Shown: piece after piece, positions 15,605 through 25,399 of the stretch | Position numbering within the stretch: position 1 is the stretch's first letter | How the letters are laid out: each line of letters starts with the position of its first letter | From: Desulfonatronovibrio hydrogenovorans DSM 9292 | Lineage (GTDB): Bacteria; Desulfobacterota; Desulfovibrionia; Desulfovibrionales; Desulfonatronovibrionaceae | Direction of reading: 5' to 3' | DNA length: 64,000 nucleotides | Assembly (NCBI RefSeq): GCF_000686525.1 | Contig: NZ_JMKT01000009.1 | Location: forward strand, 372,001 to 436,000 | The notes under the pieces: model-generated | What the model saw: the letters and a program-made list of their open reading frames with translations, nothing else | Databases searched by the model: none | What the model was told of the DNA's origin: nothing | Program-made: the position numbers and the translations under genes

Positions 15605-15673
15605 CAGGCTGATTCAGGCTGAAGGATGAGTTCAGACCCGGCATCCACCAGGCTGGGGATACTGTACCAGGCT

Positions 15674-17326
15674 TCACTTTTTCCTGGACCTGATCATGGC
15701 TATGACCAGCCGGATACTTAGAAACAGACCCACAATATACCCGATCACCCCCAGGGTGGGATAGCCCCAGAGCCTGGGTCCAGTGTCAGCCAGAATGACC
15801 ATGCTCGACCCCAGAAAAAGAGCTCCAGTAACAATACCCACCACCAGACGGTTGATCACCCTTTCCATGGTGGACTGCATTCCTTCAAGGTTTTCATGCT
15901 GGAACCTGATGGCCAGCTCACCTTTATCCAGCTTGCTGACAATACCCAGGGCCTGTCTGGGAAATTCGTGCTGAAAACGAAAGATATGCCGGATATTGCG
16001 GTGAATGACCTTGATCAGATTGGCAGCACTGAACCTGCTCCTGCTCAGCCGGTTGACCAGGGGCTCAGCCTCCCGGATTACATCCAGATCAGGATAGAGC
16101 ATCCTGGCTGTGCCTTCAGCTGTAATCAGGGCCTTGATCATGATGGACAGATCAGTGGTCAGGACCCGGCCATGGGCTCTGAGGATGGAGGTCAGCTCCA
16201 AAAGGAGCTGGCCCAGATTGACCTCTTTCAGGGGCATCCTGGTGAACAGGCTGATCACCTCCAGGACCTCGTTCTGGAGGATGTCCCGGTTCACCTTTTC
16301 CCGGCCAATGGTGAATCCCAGCAGGATATCGGTGATTATTTCCACGTCGTTTTCCACCACTGCTGAGATGAGATCAATGAGCTCGAACCGGACCTTGTCC
16401 GTGAGTCTGCCCACCATTCCCCAGTCCAGGAGGATCAGGTTTTCATCCTCATCAATCAAAAAATTGCCCGGATGGGGATCAGCATGGAAAAAGCCGTGTT
16501 CCAGGACCTGGCGCAGGGACAGGGCCAGCCCCCTTTTAGCCAGGGTGGCCCTGCGTTTCAGGGAAGATATGTCCACATCCCGCATCTTGCTGCCCCTGGC
16601 CAGCTCCATGGTGATGACCACCTGATTGCAGTACTCGGGATAGGCCTCAGGGACCATGATCCCGGTTTCGTTTTTCACAGTGGACCGGACCACCTGCATG
16701 GTCCTCATCTCCCGGGTAAAATTCAGCTCCTGGAGCATGAGCTTTCTGATCCGCCGGACCAGCTGGGGAAGGTTATAGACCTTGAAGGTTTCCAGACGGC
16801 CGTCCAGGCGGATGGCGATCTTTTCCAGGATGTCCATGTCGTTTTTTATGGTCTGGGCAATGTCCGGACGCTGGACCTTGACTGCTACTTCCTGTCCGGT
16901 TCCAGCCAGTCTGGCCTTATGGACCTGGGCCAGGGAGGCTGCAGCCAGGGGGGTCTGTTCAAATTCCTGGAAAACAGCATCCAGGGGTTTTTTAAAGCTG
17001 TCTTCAATGACCTTCCTGATCTCGGCAAAAGCCTCGGGAGGCACGTCATCCTGGAGCTTGCGCAGCTCATCCAGGAGTTCTTCCGGCAGAAGGTCAGCCC
17101 GCTGGGAAAGGATCTGGCCGCATTTGATAAAGGTCGGACCCAGCTCCTCCAGGACCATGCGCATCCTCTCCCAGGTATTGAGATGAGTATCATGGACCCG
17201 GATCTTTTCAAGATACTTGCGGCCAGGTATCTCCAGGCGGTCCACTATATCATCGAAACCATACTTGACCAGGGTGCTTACAATCTGCCTGAAGCGGCCC
17301 AGGTGGGCTATGGCCTTAATGTCCAT
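15674..17326 (-). CDS. UbiB/ABC1/ADCK atypical kinase family protein
   Basis: A 550-residue protein. The N-terminal KxGQ-type motif occurs as FIKCGQILSQRADLLP, followed by the alanine-rich nucleotide loop AAASLAQVHKARL, then the catalytic HADPHPGNFLI and LLDWGMVGRL segments. Two membrane helices close the C-terminus. UbiB proteins support ubiquinone or menaquinone biosynthesis, probably by handling lipid intermediates at the membrane. Its start overlaps the stop of the phasin-like gene by one base (TAATG), so the two are translationally coupled. Confidence 0.92.
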   Translation of the reverse strand: MDIKAIAHLGRFRQIVSTLVKYGFDDIVDRLEIPGRKYLEKIRVHDTHLNTWERMRMVLEELGPTFIKCGQILSQRADLLPEELLDELRKLQDDVPPEAFAEIRKVIEDSFKKPLDAVFQEFEQTPLAAASLAQVHKARLAGTGQEVAVKVQRPDIAQTIKNDMDILEKIAIRLDGRLETFKVYNLPQLVRRIRKLMLQELNFTREMRTMQVVRSTVKNETGIMVPEAYPEYCNQVVITMELARGSKMRDVDISSLKRRATLAKRGLALSLRQVLEHGFFHADPHPGNFLIDEDENLILLDWGMVGRLTDKVRFELIDLISAVVENDVEIITDILLGFTIGREKVNRDILQNEVLEVISLFTRMPLKEVNLGQLLLELTSILRAHGRVLTTDLSIMIKALITAEGTARMLYPDLDVIREAEPLVNRLSRSRFSAANLIKVIHRNIRHIFRFQHEFPRQALGIVSKLDKGELAIRFQHENLEGMQSTMERVINRLVVGIVTGALFLGSSMVILADTGPRLWGYPTLGVIGYIVGLFLSIRLVIAMIRSRKK

Positions 17327-17673
17327 TAACTGTTCCCTGGCCCGGCCTTTTTACCTTCATCCATTTTCAGACTTTCCAGGGTGGACACCCGGTCTTCCAG
17401 GCTGGACACCCTGGCCTCCAGATCCTCCACCTGGGTCCGCCCGGCAATATCCAGGGAATCCATGGTCTTTCTGATACTGCCTGAAAACCATTCCTGAAAC
17501 TCGTGCTGCTGCTTTTCAGTTTTATTGATCAGATCCTGAACCAGGTTTTCCCCTTCTTCAGTGGTCAGTTTGCCTTTTTCCACCAGACTGTTCACCTTTT
17601 TCTCAATTTCCTCAGCCGTGATCACCACCAGGCCCAGACCGGTAAAAAAACCTTTTTTAAATAGTTCCATCAT
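17326..17673 (-). CDS. Phasin-superfamily-like coiled-coil protein
   Basis: A 115-residue protein starting MMELFKKGFFTGLG and continuing with ITAEEIEKKVNSLVEKGKLT, the pattern of the small phasin-superfamily proteins that often precede UbiB-like genes. Residues 80-105 form heptads (VEDLEARVSSLEDRVSTLES), a clear coiled coil. It likely oligomerises and works with the kinase-like protein at the membrane; role unproven. Two ATG codons in tandem are possible starts, with GGAG upstream. Confidence 0.8.
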   Translation of the reverse strand: MMELFKKGFFTGLGLVVITAEEIEKKVNSLVEKGKLTTEEGENLVQDLINKTEKQQHEFQEWFSGSIRKTMDSLDIAGRTQVEDLEARVSSLEDRVSTLESLKMDEGKKAGPGNS

Positions 17674-17859
17674 GTTTAATCTCCCTTTTGTTCAATATTA
17701 TGCCTGTTTTTCAGGCAAAGACCCGGCCTTTTTGATATCCTTTAAAGATTTATGCAGACTCATGCTCAAGCCAGGTCAGGCTGCTGCCGGCCCAGGAGCC
17801 TGGATAACTCACCCCAAGCACCCTTTTCAGGGGATGAACCTTGATTCAGGCCCAGCAGC

Positions 17860-19203
17860 TTATAATTGCGGACAATCCTTAAGGGCCTCGGCAATTTCAT
17901 CATCAGTAAAGGCCTTGTCCTGAAGGTCCCCCCGCAGATAGGCATCATAAGATCCCAGATCCAGCAGGCCATGACCTGAATACAGAAACACAATGACCTG
18001 CCCCGGCTCCGCCTCCCTGGCCAGGTCAATGGTGGCCTTGATGGCATGGGATGTTTCCGGGGCCGGAAGAAAACCCTCAGCCTGCATAAAAAGCCTGGCT
18101 GCATCAAAGACCTCGTTCTGAAAATAGGCCCTGGCTTCAACAAAGCCATGCCTGGCAATATGGGAAACAATGGGTGATTCTCCATGATACCTGAGGCCGC
18201 CGGCATGAATAGGCGGCGGAAAATAGGCATGGCCCAGGGTGTACATCTTGAGCAATGGGGTCTGCCTGGCCATGTCGCCGAAGTCATAGGCAAATCTGCC
18301 TTTGGTCAGGGTGGGACAGGCCTGGGGCTCCACAGCCACAAACCTGATCTTCTGACCATCCATTTTCTCCGGCATATACGGCAGGACCAGACCGCCGAAA
18401 TTACTGCCTCCACCTACACAGCCCACCAGGATGTCCGGCTTTTCCCCGGCCATTTCCAGCTGTTTCTTGACTTCCAGACCAGTGATGGTCTGGTGCAGGA
18501 CCACATGATTCAGGACACTGCCCAGGGCGTATTTGGTATCGCCATGGGTGGCAGCATCTTCAACTGCCTCGGAAATGGCCAGTCCCAGGCTCCCTCCGGA
18601 GTCAGGGTCTTTTTCCAACATTTGCCGGCCAATGGAGGTCCGGGAAGATGGAGACGGATAAACATCCCCGCCGTAAGTCCTGATAATTATCCCCCGGTAA
18701 GGCTTCTGGTCGTAGCTGCACCTGACCATGTACACGGTGCACTCCATGTCAAACATCTTGCAGGCAAAAGACAGGGCCGTTCCCCACTGACCGGCTCCGG
18801 TCTCAGTGGCCAGCCGCCTGACCCCTTCCTGCTTATTGTAATAGGCCTGGGCTATGGCGGTATTGGGCTTGTGGGAACCTGCCGGAGAAACTGACTCGTT
18901 TTTGTAGTATATCCTGGCCTTGGTTCCAATGGCCTGTTCCAGACGCCTGGCCCGGACCAGAGGGGATGGCCTGAACAGCCTGTAGATCTCAAGGATAGGT
19001 TCCGGAATATCGATCCAGCGCTGTGCAGACATTTCCTGCTCAATCAGGGCCTTGGGAAAAATTGCTTCCAGCCTGTCCGGAGCAAGGGGTTTTCTGGTCT
19101 CCGGGTCCAGGGGCGGGGCCAGGGGATCTGCCAGATCAGGCAGAACATTGTACCATTGCCTGGGCATGTCTTGTTCAGACAGGTTGATTTTGATTTGGTC
19201 CAT
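17860..19203 (-). CDS. TrpB2-type tryptophan synthase beta-like PLP enzyme
   Basis: A 447-residue protein. The PLP lysine is Lys112 in [11 protein letters not shown], the phosphate-binding loop is [11 protein letters not shown] (from about 261), and the N-terminal [12 protein letters not shown] block fits the TrpB2 class, which is longer than ordinary TrpB (about 400). TrpB2 condenses indole or O-phospho-L-serine derivatives to tryptophan, often as a stand-alone enzyme. No trpA or other trp gene is adjacent. The ATG has GGAGATAT upstream. Confidence 0.92.
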   Translation of the reverse strand: MDQIKINLSEQDMPRQWYNVLPDLADPLAPPLDPETRKPLAPDRLEAIFPKALIEQEMSAQRWIDIPEPILEIYRLFRPSPLVRARRLEQAIGTKARIYYKNESVSPAGSHKPNTAIAQAYYNKQEGVRRLATETGAGQWGTALSFACKMFDMECTVYMVRCSYDQKPYRGIIIRTYGGDVYPSPSSRTSIGRQMLEKDPDSGGSLGLAISEAVEDAATHGDTKYALGSVLNHVVLHQTITGLEVKKQLEMAGEKPDILVGCVGGGSNFGGLVLPYMPEKMDGQKIRFVAVEPQACPTLTKGRFAYDFGDMARQTPLLKMYTLGHAYFPPPIHAGGLRYHGESPIVSHIARHGFVEARAYFQNEVFDAARLFMQAEGFLPAPETSHAIKATIDLAREAEPGQVIVFLYSGHGLLDLGSYDAYLRGDLQDKAFTDDEIAEALKDCPQL

Positions 19204-19358
19204 TTCCGGATATCTCCTTGAATTTCAGTTTATTGCCTTGAAAATAAACCAGCAGGGTCTCCTGCCTGGAATATACTCTACAATACCGGACCAGCGATTT
19301 CAACCGAATGTACCAGGACCATCCCTGGCTGAGCGGCCAGGACGGTTCCCGGACAATC

Positions 19359-19387
19359 TTGACAATAAGACTTGCAAAACGTAATAA
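19359..19387 (+). promoter_or_regulatory. infA promoter
   Basis: TTGACA (19359-19364), a 17-base spacer and TAATAA (19382-19387), about 80 bases before infA. It is the best consensus-like housekeeping promoter I noticed in the window. Confidence 0.65.
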
Positions 19388-19467
19388 TTTAAGATTAACA
19401 GAGTGAAAAAATTCATATTTAAATAACCAGTCAATTCTGATCTGTTTTTTTCAGTCGAGGAGATCCA

Positions 19468-19686
19468 ATGGCCAAAGAAGAAGCAATCGAAGTCGAAGGT
19501 ACAGTGGAAGAAGCCCTGCCCAACGCCATGTTCAGAGTCAAGCTGGACAATGGGCATGAGGTGCTGGGGCATATTTCCGGCAAAATGCGCAAGTTTTACA
19601 TCAGGATCCTGCCCGGAGACCGGGTCAAGGTGGAGCTTTCTCCCTACGACCTGACCAGGGGCAGAATCACCTATCGCTACAAATAA
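19468..19686 (+). CDS. infA: Translation initiation factor IF-1
   Basis: A 72-residue S1/OB-fold protein of exact family length. [39 protein letters not shown] and the end GRITYRYK are all family hallmarks. It occupies the ribosomal A site during initiation with IF-2 and IF-3. GAGGAG precedes the ATG. It is followed on the same strand by the PHP and U32 genes, perhaps co-transcribed. It carries no sign of being a plasmid copy. Confidence 0.97.
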   Translation: MAKEEAIEVEGTVEEALPNAMFRVKLDNGHEVLGHISGKMRKFYIRILPGDRVKVELSPYDLTRGRITYRYK

Positions 19687-19751
19687 CTTTTTTCCCTGAA
19701 ATCCGGCAGGATTCCCATAATCCCCTGGTCCTTCAGGGTCCAGGAAACTGT

Positions 19752-20609
19752 ATGTCTCAGATAGACCTGCACACCCATTCCACTGCTTCAGATGGAACCT
19801 TTACCCCCCCTGAACTGGTCCGGCACGCAGTTGGCAAAGGTCTTGATGCCATAGCCCTTACTGATCACGACACAACAGGCGGCCTGGCCCAGGCCCTGAA
19901 GGCCGGGCAAGAGCTGGGCCTGGAGTTGATTCCAGGCTGTGAACTGAGTGTCGAGTACAAGGGTTTGATGCATATCCTGGGCCTGTGGCTGAAGCCCGAC
20001 GCCCCTGAGCTGAACCGCTCCCTGGCTGAACTGCGGGCCAAACGCAACTCCAGAAATGAGATCATGCTGGGCAGGCTGCAGGAGCTGGGCATCAGGATTA
20101 CCTTTGAAGACGTCAAGTCCCTGGCTGGAGACGCAGCCATTGGCCGGCCGCACATATCAAGGGTGCTCATGAACAAGGGAGTAGTGAACTCGGTCCAGGA
20201 GGCCTTTGATCGCTTCCTTGGCCCCAAGGGCAAGGCCTACGTTGCCAAGGAAAAATTCGATCCGGCCAAAGCCATCTCCATTCTCAAAAAAGAGCAGGCC
20301 ACCGTGATCCTGGCCCATCCTTTTTCCCTTAAACTTTCCCCTGAACTGCTCAGACAGGAACTCGTCCAGCTCAAAGAACTGGGGCTGGACGGGGTGGAAG
20401 TCTTTTATCCCGAGCACACCAGGGAACAGACCAGACTTTACCTGGACCTCTGCCAGGAACTGGACCTGCTTCCCAGTGGAGGATCGGATTTTCACGGCAC
20501 AGTCAAGCCCCAGATCAAACTGGGAAAAGGCCGGGGAAAGCTTGATCTGCCCTATTCCCTTCTCCAGACAATGAAAGACAGGCGGCAGGAGCAGGGTCTT
20601 TGGGTATAG
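19752..20609 (+). CDS. PHP-domain phosphoesterase (RNase AM/TrpH-like)
   Basis: A 285-residue protein. The start SQIDLHTHSTASDGTFTP carries the first metal-binding motif; ALTDHDTTGG, IPGCELSVEYKG, HPFSL and GGSDFHG supply the remaining histidines and acids of the trinuclear centre. The family hydrolyses 3',5'-bisphosphonucleotides or trims RNA 5' ends. Length matches the TrpH/YciV group. Its 3' end overlaps the U32 gene by about ten bases, so the two genes are likely coupled. Confidence 0.9.
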   Translation: MSQIDLHTHSTASDGTFTPPELVRHAVGKGLDAIALTDHDTTGGLAQALKAGQELGLELIPGCELSVEYKGLMHILGLWLKPDAPELNRSLAELRAKRNSRNEIMLGRLQELGIRITFEDVKSLAGDAAIGRPHISRVLMNKGVVNSVQEAFDRFLGPKGKAYVAKEKFDPAKAISILKKEQATVILAHPFSLKLSPELLRQELVQLKELGLDGVEVFYPEHTREQTRLYLDLCQELDLLPSGGSDFHGTVKPQIKLGKGRGKLDLPYSLLQTMKDRRQEQGLWV

Positions 20610-21838
20610 CCCCTGTCCTTCCAGAGCTACTCTGCCCGGCCGGAGACATGGATCGGCTGAAAACCGCCCTGGCCTTTGGAGCTGATGCTGTATACCTGGG
20701 CGGGACTGCCCTGAATCTGAGGTCCAAGGCCGGAGGATTCCAGCCGGATCAGCTGGCCCTGGCTCTGGATCTGGCCAGATCCTGCCGGGCCAGGGTCTAC
20801 TACTGCCTCAATGCCCTGCCCCTGGAAAAAGACATGTCCATGATCCGGACCCAGCTGGAAACCATCGCCCAGCTCAGCCCGGACGGGATAATCATTGCTG
20901 ATCCCGGAGTATTCAGTCTGGTCAGGCATGCTCTCCCGGCCATGGAAATTCACCTGAGCACCCAGGCCAACACCACCAATGTCCACTCAGTAAACTTCTG
21001 GAAGGACCAGGGCGTCAAAAGGGTCAATCTTTCCCGGGAACTCAGCCTTCAGGACATCCGGGCCATCAGGACCAAGGTCCAGGATGTGGAGCTGGAGATG
21101 TTCGTGCACGGGGCCATGTGCATGGCCATATCCGGCAGATGCTTCATGAGTGCCCATTTAAACAGCAGATCAGCCAACCAGGGCCTCTGCGCCCATCCCT
21201 GCAGATATGGCTATCGTCCATTTCAGATGGATCTAGAGGAAGAGACCAGGCCGGGCAGCCCGGTCTGGACCCTGGTCCAGGAAAAAAACCATTCCCGGAT
21301 ATTCAGTGCCCAGGATCTGTGTCTGGTCAAGTACCTGCCCTGGCTGGTCCGAAACAGACTGGATTCCCTCAAGATCGAAGGCCGGACCAAGAGCGTGTCC
21401 TACCTGGCCGTGGTCACTGACGTGTACCGGACAGCCCTGGATGATCTGGCCCAAAACAGATTCAGACCGGCCAGATATCTTAATGAATTGTTTCTCATCA
21501 GCACCAGGTCCATGGGATCTGGTTTTTTCCTGCCCAGGAAAGTGTCTTTTTCATCTTTCAGGGAGTCAGGGCAAAGATGGAAAAAAATCCTGGCCAGGAT
21601 CATCAGACCCGAAGGTCCTGGGAAATGGCTGGTCCAGGTCAAGGAAAAATGGACTCTTTCCCAGGACCTGGAACTGGTCCTGCCCGGACTCCGGCGCCCC
21701 CCTGTTCCAGCCGGGGATTACAGCCTGGAAACCAGAGAGGGGTGCCGGGCAGAGACTGTCCATTCCGGCATGGAAGCCATCTTCTGCTGCCACCACGACC
21801 AGATCCGGGAAAATACCTTTGTCCGTTCTGCAGACTAA
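20600..21838 (+). CDS. U32 family peptidase-like protein
   Basis: A 412-residue protein. It starts PELLCPAGDMDRLKTALAFG and contains the U32 signature as EMFVHGAMCMAISGRCFMS with further Fe-S-type cysteines at CAHPCRYGY. U32 proteins include YhbU/UbiU, TrhP and RlhA, radical-type hydroxylases of RNA or quinone that carry an iron-sulfur cluster; the original peptidase label is doubtful. Which subgroup this is cannot be told. Start is TTG at 20600, inside the end of the PHP gene. Confidence 0.9.
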   Translation: MGIAPVLPELLCPAGDMDRLKTALAFGADAVYLGGTALNLRSKAGGFQPDQLALALDLARSCRARVYYCLNALPLEKDMSMIRTQLETIAQLSPDGIIIADPGVFSLVRHALPAMEIHLSTQANTTNVHSVNFWKDQGVKRVNLSRELSLQDIRAIRTKVQDVELEMFVHGAMCMAISGRCFMSAHLNSRSANQGLCAHPCRYGYRPFQMDLEEETRPGSPVWTLVQEKNHSRIFSAQDLCLVKYLPWLVRNRLDSLKIEGRTKSVSYLAVVTDVYRTALDDLAQNRFRPARYLNELFLISTRSMGSGFFLPRKVSFSSFRESGQRWKKILARIIRPEGPGKWLVQVKEKWTLSQDLELVLPGLRRPPVPAGDYSLETREGCRAETVHSGMEAIFCCHHDQIRENTFVRSAD

Positions 21839-21867
21839 AAAAATCCAGGGCCTGTTTTAATCCCTGG
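21837..21867 (-). terminator. Rho-independent terminator after ettA
   Basis: On the minus strand CCAGGG and CCCTGG (21862-21867, 21845-21850) form a hairpin followed by a run of T (21837-21843). The stem overlaps the last codons of ettA, which is convergent with the U32 gene. Confidence 0.7.
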
Positions 21868-23542
21868 CCAGTTTCCGGTATCTGACCCGTTTGGGGATAT
21901 CAGCCTCCTTGCCCAGCCTTTTTCTGCGGTCTTCTTCGTATTCAGTGAAATTTCCATCAAAAAAGACCACCTGGCTGTCACCTTCAAAGGCCATGATATG
22001 CGTGGCAATCCGGTCCAGGAACCACCGGTCGTGGCTGATGACCAGGACACATCCGGCAAAATTGAGCAGCCCTTCTTCCAGGGCTCGCATGGTGTTCACA
22101 TCCAGATCATTGGTGGGTTCGTCCAGCAGGAGGACATTGGCCTCCTCCTTGAGCATTCTGGCCAGCTGAACCCGGTTCCTTTCTCCCCCTGAAAGAATGC
22201 CGACTTTTTTCTGCTGATCCCCCCCGGTAATATTGAATCTGCCGAGATAAGCCCTGGCATTGACTTCCCGGCCGGCCATCCTGATCATATCCTGACCATT
22301 GCTGATCATCTCAAATACGGTCTTATCAGCCTCCAGATCATCCCGGTGCTGATCAACATGGGCCAGTCTGACCGACTCACCCACAGCAATGGAACCGGCA
22401 TCAGGCTTTTCCGTGCCGGTGATCATTCTGAACAGGGTGGTCTTTCCAGCTCCATTGGGTCCAATTATTCCAACAATGGCTCCTGGAGGAATGAGAAAAT
22501 CCAACTCGCTCATGAGCAAACGATCTTCAAAGGCCTTGGTCAATCCTTTGGCCTCAATCACCTTTTGCCCCAGTCTTGGTCCGGGCGGGATGAATATTTC
22601 CAGTTCCTTCTGCTGCTTCTGGTGGTCCTGGGACAGCATCTGCTCATAGGCGCCGATCCTGGCCTTGCTTTTGGCATGCCTGCCCCTGGGAGACATCCTG
22701 ATCCATTCCAGCTCCCGTTCCAGAGTCTTCTGCCGGTGGCTTTCAGCTTTTTCCTCCCTGCGCAGCCGTTCTTTTTTCTGGTCCAGCCAGGAAGAGTAAT
22801 TACCCTTCCATGGAATCCCCCTTCCCCGGTCCAGCTCCAGAATCCAGCCAGCCACATTGTCCAGAAAATACCGGTCATGGGTCACAGCAATGATGGTTCC
22901 GGGATACTGCTGCAGGTGGTGCTCAAGCCAGGCCACTGTTTCTGCGTCCAGGTGGTTGGTGGGCTCATCCAGAAGCAGAATGTCCGGCTGCTTCAGAAGC
23001 AGGCGGCACAGGGCCACCCTTCGTCTTTCTCCCCCGGACACCTTGTCCAGGGTCATGTTTGAAGGCGGACAGCGCAGGGCATCCATGGCCATTTCCAGTC
23101 TTGATTCCAGGTCCCAGCCGTTTAAGGCATCCAGCTTGTCCTGGACCTCTCCCTGGCGCTCAATCAGAGCGTTCATTTGATCGTCATCCATGGGTTCGGC
23201 AAACCTGGCATTGATCTCTTCAAAGTCCTTGAGCAGAGCCACTGTTTCGGCTGCCCCTTCTTCCACCACTTCCCGGACCGTCCGCTTTTCATTGGCCAGA
23301 GGCTCCTGCTCCAGGTAACCAATGGTATAGCCCGGAGCAAGAATGGTCTCTCCCTGAAAGTCCTGGTCAACTCCGGCCAGGACTTTCAGCAGAGAACTCT
23401 TGCCTGAACCGTTCATCCCCAGGACCCCGATCTTGGCCCCGTAAAAATAGGACAGGGATATATCTTTTAAAACCGGTTTCTTATCGTAAAACTTACTCAC
23501 CTTGACCATGGAATAGATTATCTTGTTGGGTTCGCTGCTCAT
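21857..23542 (-). CDS. ettA: Energy-dependent translational throttle EttA (ABC-F ATPase)
   Basis: A 561-residue tandem ABC protein with no membrane segments. Walker A motifs are GMNGSGKS and GPNGAGKT; signature motifs are VSGGERRRV and LSGGERNRV; Walker B segments LLLDEPTNHLDA and LLLDEPTNDLDV follow. The EttA-type arm and linker lie between. EttA binds the ribosomal E site and gates the first peptide bond according to ATP level. The open frame extends 111 codons upstream, but the ATG at 23542 has AAGGAT in place and matches the EttA N-terminus, so the extension is rejected. Confidence 0.95.
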   Translation of the reverse strand: MSSEPNKIIYSMVKVSKFYDKKPVLKDISLSYFYGAKIGVLGMNGSGKSSLLKVLAGVDQDFQGETILAPGYTIGYLEQEPLANEKRTVREVVEEGAAETVALLKDFEEINARFAEPMDDDQMNALIERQGEVQDKLDALNGWDLESRLEMAMDALRCPPSNMTLDKVSGGERRRVALCRLLLKQPDILLLDEPTNHLDAETVAWLEHHLQQYPGTIIAVTHDRYFLDNVAGWILELDRGRGIPWKGNYSSWLDQKKERLRREEKAESHRQKTLERELEWIRMSPRGRHAKSKARIGAYEQMLSQDHQKQQKELEIFIPPGPRLGQKVIEAKGLTKAFEDRLLMSELDFLIPPGAIVGIIGPNGAGKTTLFRMITGTEKPDAGSIAVGESVRLAHVDQHRDDLEADKTVFEMISNGQDMIRMAGREVNARAYLGRFNITGGDQQKKVGILSGGERNRVQLARMLKEEANVLLLDEPTNDLDVNTMRALEEGLLNFAGCVLVISHDRWFLDRIATHIMAFEGDSQVVFFDGNFTEYEEDRRKRLGKEADIPKRVRYRKLARD

Positions 23543-23928
23543 ATCAGATCCTTCTTGTTTTGTTTTGGTCGAAATTACATCCAGAAATAACAGCCAAAGA
23601 AAAGAGCTTATCCAATGCTGTTCCAAAAGAAAAGCCCGGGAATCAGATGGTCTGGCATATAATACCGGCCTATTGACCAGGCCTGGCTTTTTGAATAATG
23701 AAATATTTGAAATTAAATGCTGTAATTTCAAGCAGTCCTGATGCCAGCTGGCTTTAACCCAGACAAAGGGATTTTGGGCAGTTACTGCAAATAAGAAATG
23801 CATCCTCAGCAGGTTAAACTGAAACGACCCTGCAGCCTCCGGCTGACTGTCATGGCAGTTATCTGGTCTGCTCAAGCCATGATCCCTCAGCTGAGTTCCT
23901 ATGTTGACCTCAGGTAAAAGGATGATCC
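23543..23928. other. Divergent intergenic region ettA / sensor kinase
   Basis: 386 bases with no gene. A possible plus-strand promoter, TTGACC (23673-23678) with TAATGA after 17 bases, lies about 230 bases before the kinase gene. Otherwise I see nothing. Confidence 0.3.
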
Positions 23929-24960
23929 GTGTCTGAGAACCTCCAACAGCTTAAATCCTACATCCCGTCCAGAACTGCCCTGGCCTATATCATCATTGCC
24001 GGGTGCTGGATTGCCTTTTCCGATTACTTCGTTGCCGTGCTCTTTGATGATCCTGAAATCATCACCAGAATGCAGACCTACAAAGGATGGTTTTTTGTCC
24101 TGATTACCGGGCTCTTGCTGTATCTGGCCCTTAGAAGCCAGGTCCTTGTTCTGGAAAAAAAGTCCCTGGCTCTGGTGGAAAAAGAAAAAGAATTCTATAC
24201 CCAGCTGGAACAACGGGTAAAACAGAGAACAGCCCAGCTTGAAGCAGCCAACCATGAACTGGACGCATTCAGTTATTCTGTTTCCCATGACCTGCGGGCT
24301 CCTTTGCGCAGCATAGACGGATTCAGCCAGGCCCTGCTGGAGGACTGCCATGACCAGCTTGATGAACAGGGCAGGGATTATCTGCACAGGGTCCGCAGGG
24401 CCAGTCAGCGCATGGGCTGGCTCATTGACGATCTTCTCAAGCTGTCCAGGGTATCCAGGGCCGAGCTGAAAGTATCCCTGGTTGATCTGAGCAGGACAGC
24501 TGAAACCATCATTGAGAATATGGTGGAACGCCATCCTGACAGGAAAGTCACAGCAAATGTTCAGCCCGGGTTAAAGGTATCCGGTGACCAGGCCCTTTTA
24601 AGGGTCGCTTTGGAAAACCTCCTGGACAATGCCTGGAAATTCACCACCAGGACTGGGGAACCAGCCATTGATTTGGGCTCAACTACCAGGGATGGAGAAC
24701 AGGTCTTTTTTGTCAGAGACAATGGAGCCGGGTTTGACACGACCTATGCAGACAAGCTCTTTACGCCTTTTCAAAGGCTCCATTCTCCGGAAGACTATCC
24801 AGGAACCGGTATTGGTCTGGCCACAGTTGCCAGAATAATCAGAAAACATGGGGGACGGATCTGGGCCGAATCAGAACCTGATCAGGGAGCAGTTTTTTAT
24901 TTCACCCTGCCTGACCCGGACCAGCCGCCCTTTAAAACCCGCGAGGATGGGTATGCCTGA
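23929..24960 (+). CDS. Membrane sensor histidine kinase
   Basis: A 343-residue protein. Two membrane helices (about 17-37 and 53-69) flank a periplasmic loop of only some 15 residues, followed by a coiled coil, the HisKA domain with His120 in VSHDLRAPLRSID, and a HATPase domain with N-box ENLLDNAWKFT and GTGIGLATV. The layout is like phytochrome-type kinases without an input domain, so the signal may be membrane-related. The start is GTG with AAAAGGATG upstream. It overlaps the following response-regulator gene and is first of a three-gene signalling operon. Confidence 0.9.
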   Translation: MSENLQQLKSYIPSRTALAYIIIAGCWIAFSDYFVAVLFDDPEIITRMQTYKGWFFVLITGLLLYLALRSQVLVLEKKSLALVEKEKEFYTQLEQRVKQRTAQLEAANHELDAFSYSVSHDLRAPLRSIDGFSQALLEDCHDQLDEQGRDYLHRVRRASQRMGWLIDDLLKLSRVSRAELKVSLVDLSRTAETIIENMVERHPDRKVTANVQPGLKVSGDQALLRVALENLLDNAWKFTTRTGEPAIDLGSTTRDGEQVFFVRDNGAGFDTTYADKLFTPFQRLHSPEDYPGTGIGLATVARIIRKHGGRIWAESEPDQGAVFYFTLPDPDQPPFKTREDGYA

Positions 24961-25399
24961 GAAAATCATTCTTCTGGTTGAAGACAATCCAGACGATGTC
25001 CTGCTGACCAGAAGGGCCCTCCAAAAGAACAACATCCTCAATCAGCTGGTAGTGGCCAGGGACGGAGTAGAAGCCCTGGACTACCTTTTGTGCAGGGGTG
25101 AACATCAACACAGAGACCAGTCCACCCAGCCCCAGGTCATCCTTCTGGACTTGAAGCTCCCCCGCCTGGACGGGCTGGAAGTTCTAAGGACCATCCGCTC
25201 CAGCCCCGGCACTAAGCTTTTGCCGGTGGTCATCCTGACCTCCTCGGATGAAGAACAGGACCGCCTGGAAACCTACAGCCTTGGAGCCAACAGCTACATC
25301 CGAAAGCCTGTGGATTTTCAACAATTTATGGAAGCCATCCATCAGCTGGGCCTTTACTGGCTGGTCCTTAACCAGACCCCGCCCACTACCGGAGGATGA
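24953..25399 (+). CDS. Single-domain response regulator (Rcp1-like)
   Basis: A 148-residue receiver with no output domain. Asp66 in VILLDLKLPR is the phospho-acceptor; LVEDNPDDV supplies the acid pair and IRKPVDF the conserved lysine. The long insert before the third strand (residues 45-60) marks the Rcp1 subgroup, partners of phytochrome-like kinases. I use the ATG at 24953 because GAGG precedes it; the ATG two codons earlier is possible. It overlaps the kinase upstream by eight bases and the next gene by four (ATGA). Confidence 0.9.
   Translation: MPEKIILLVEDNPDDVLLTRRALQKNNILNQLVVARDGVEALDYLLCRGEHQHRDQSTQPQVILLDLKLPRLDGLEVLRTIRSSPGTKLLPVVILTSSDEEQDRLETYSLGANSYIRKPVDFQQFMEAIHQLGLYWLVLNQTPPTTGG

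Noticed and set aside
23543-23875. 111-codon N-terminal extension of EttA
   Set aside because: The extension matches nothing in ABC-F proteins; a good ribosome site and family start are at 23542.
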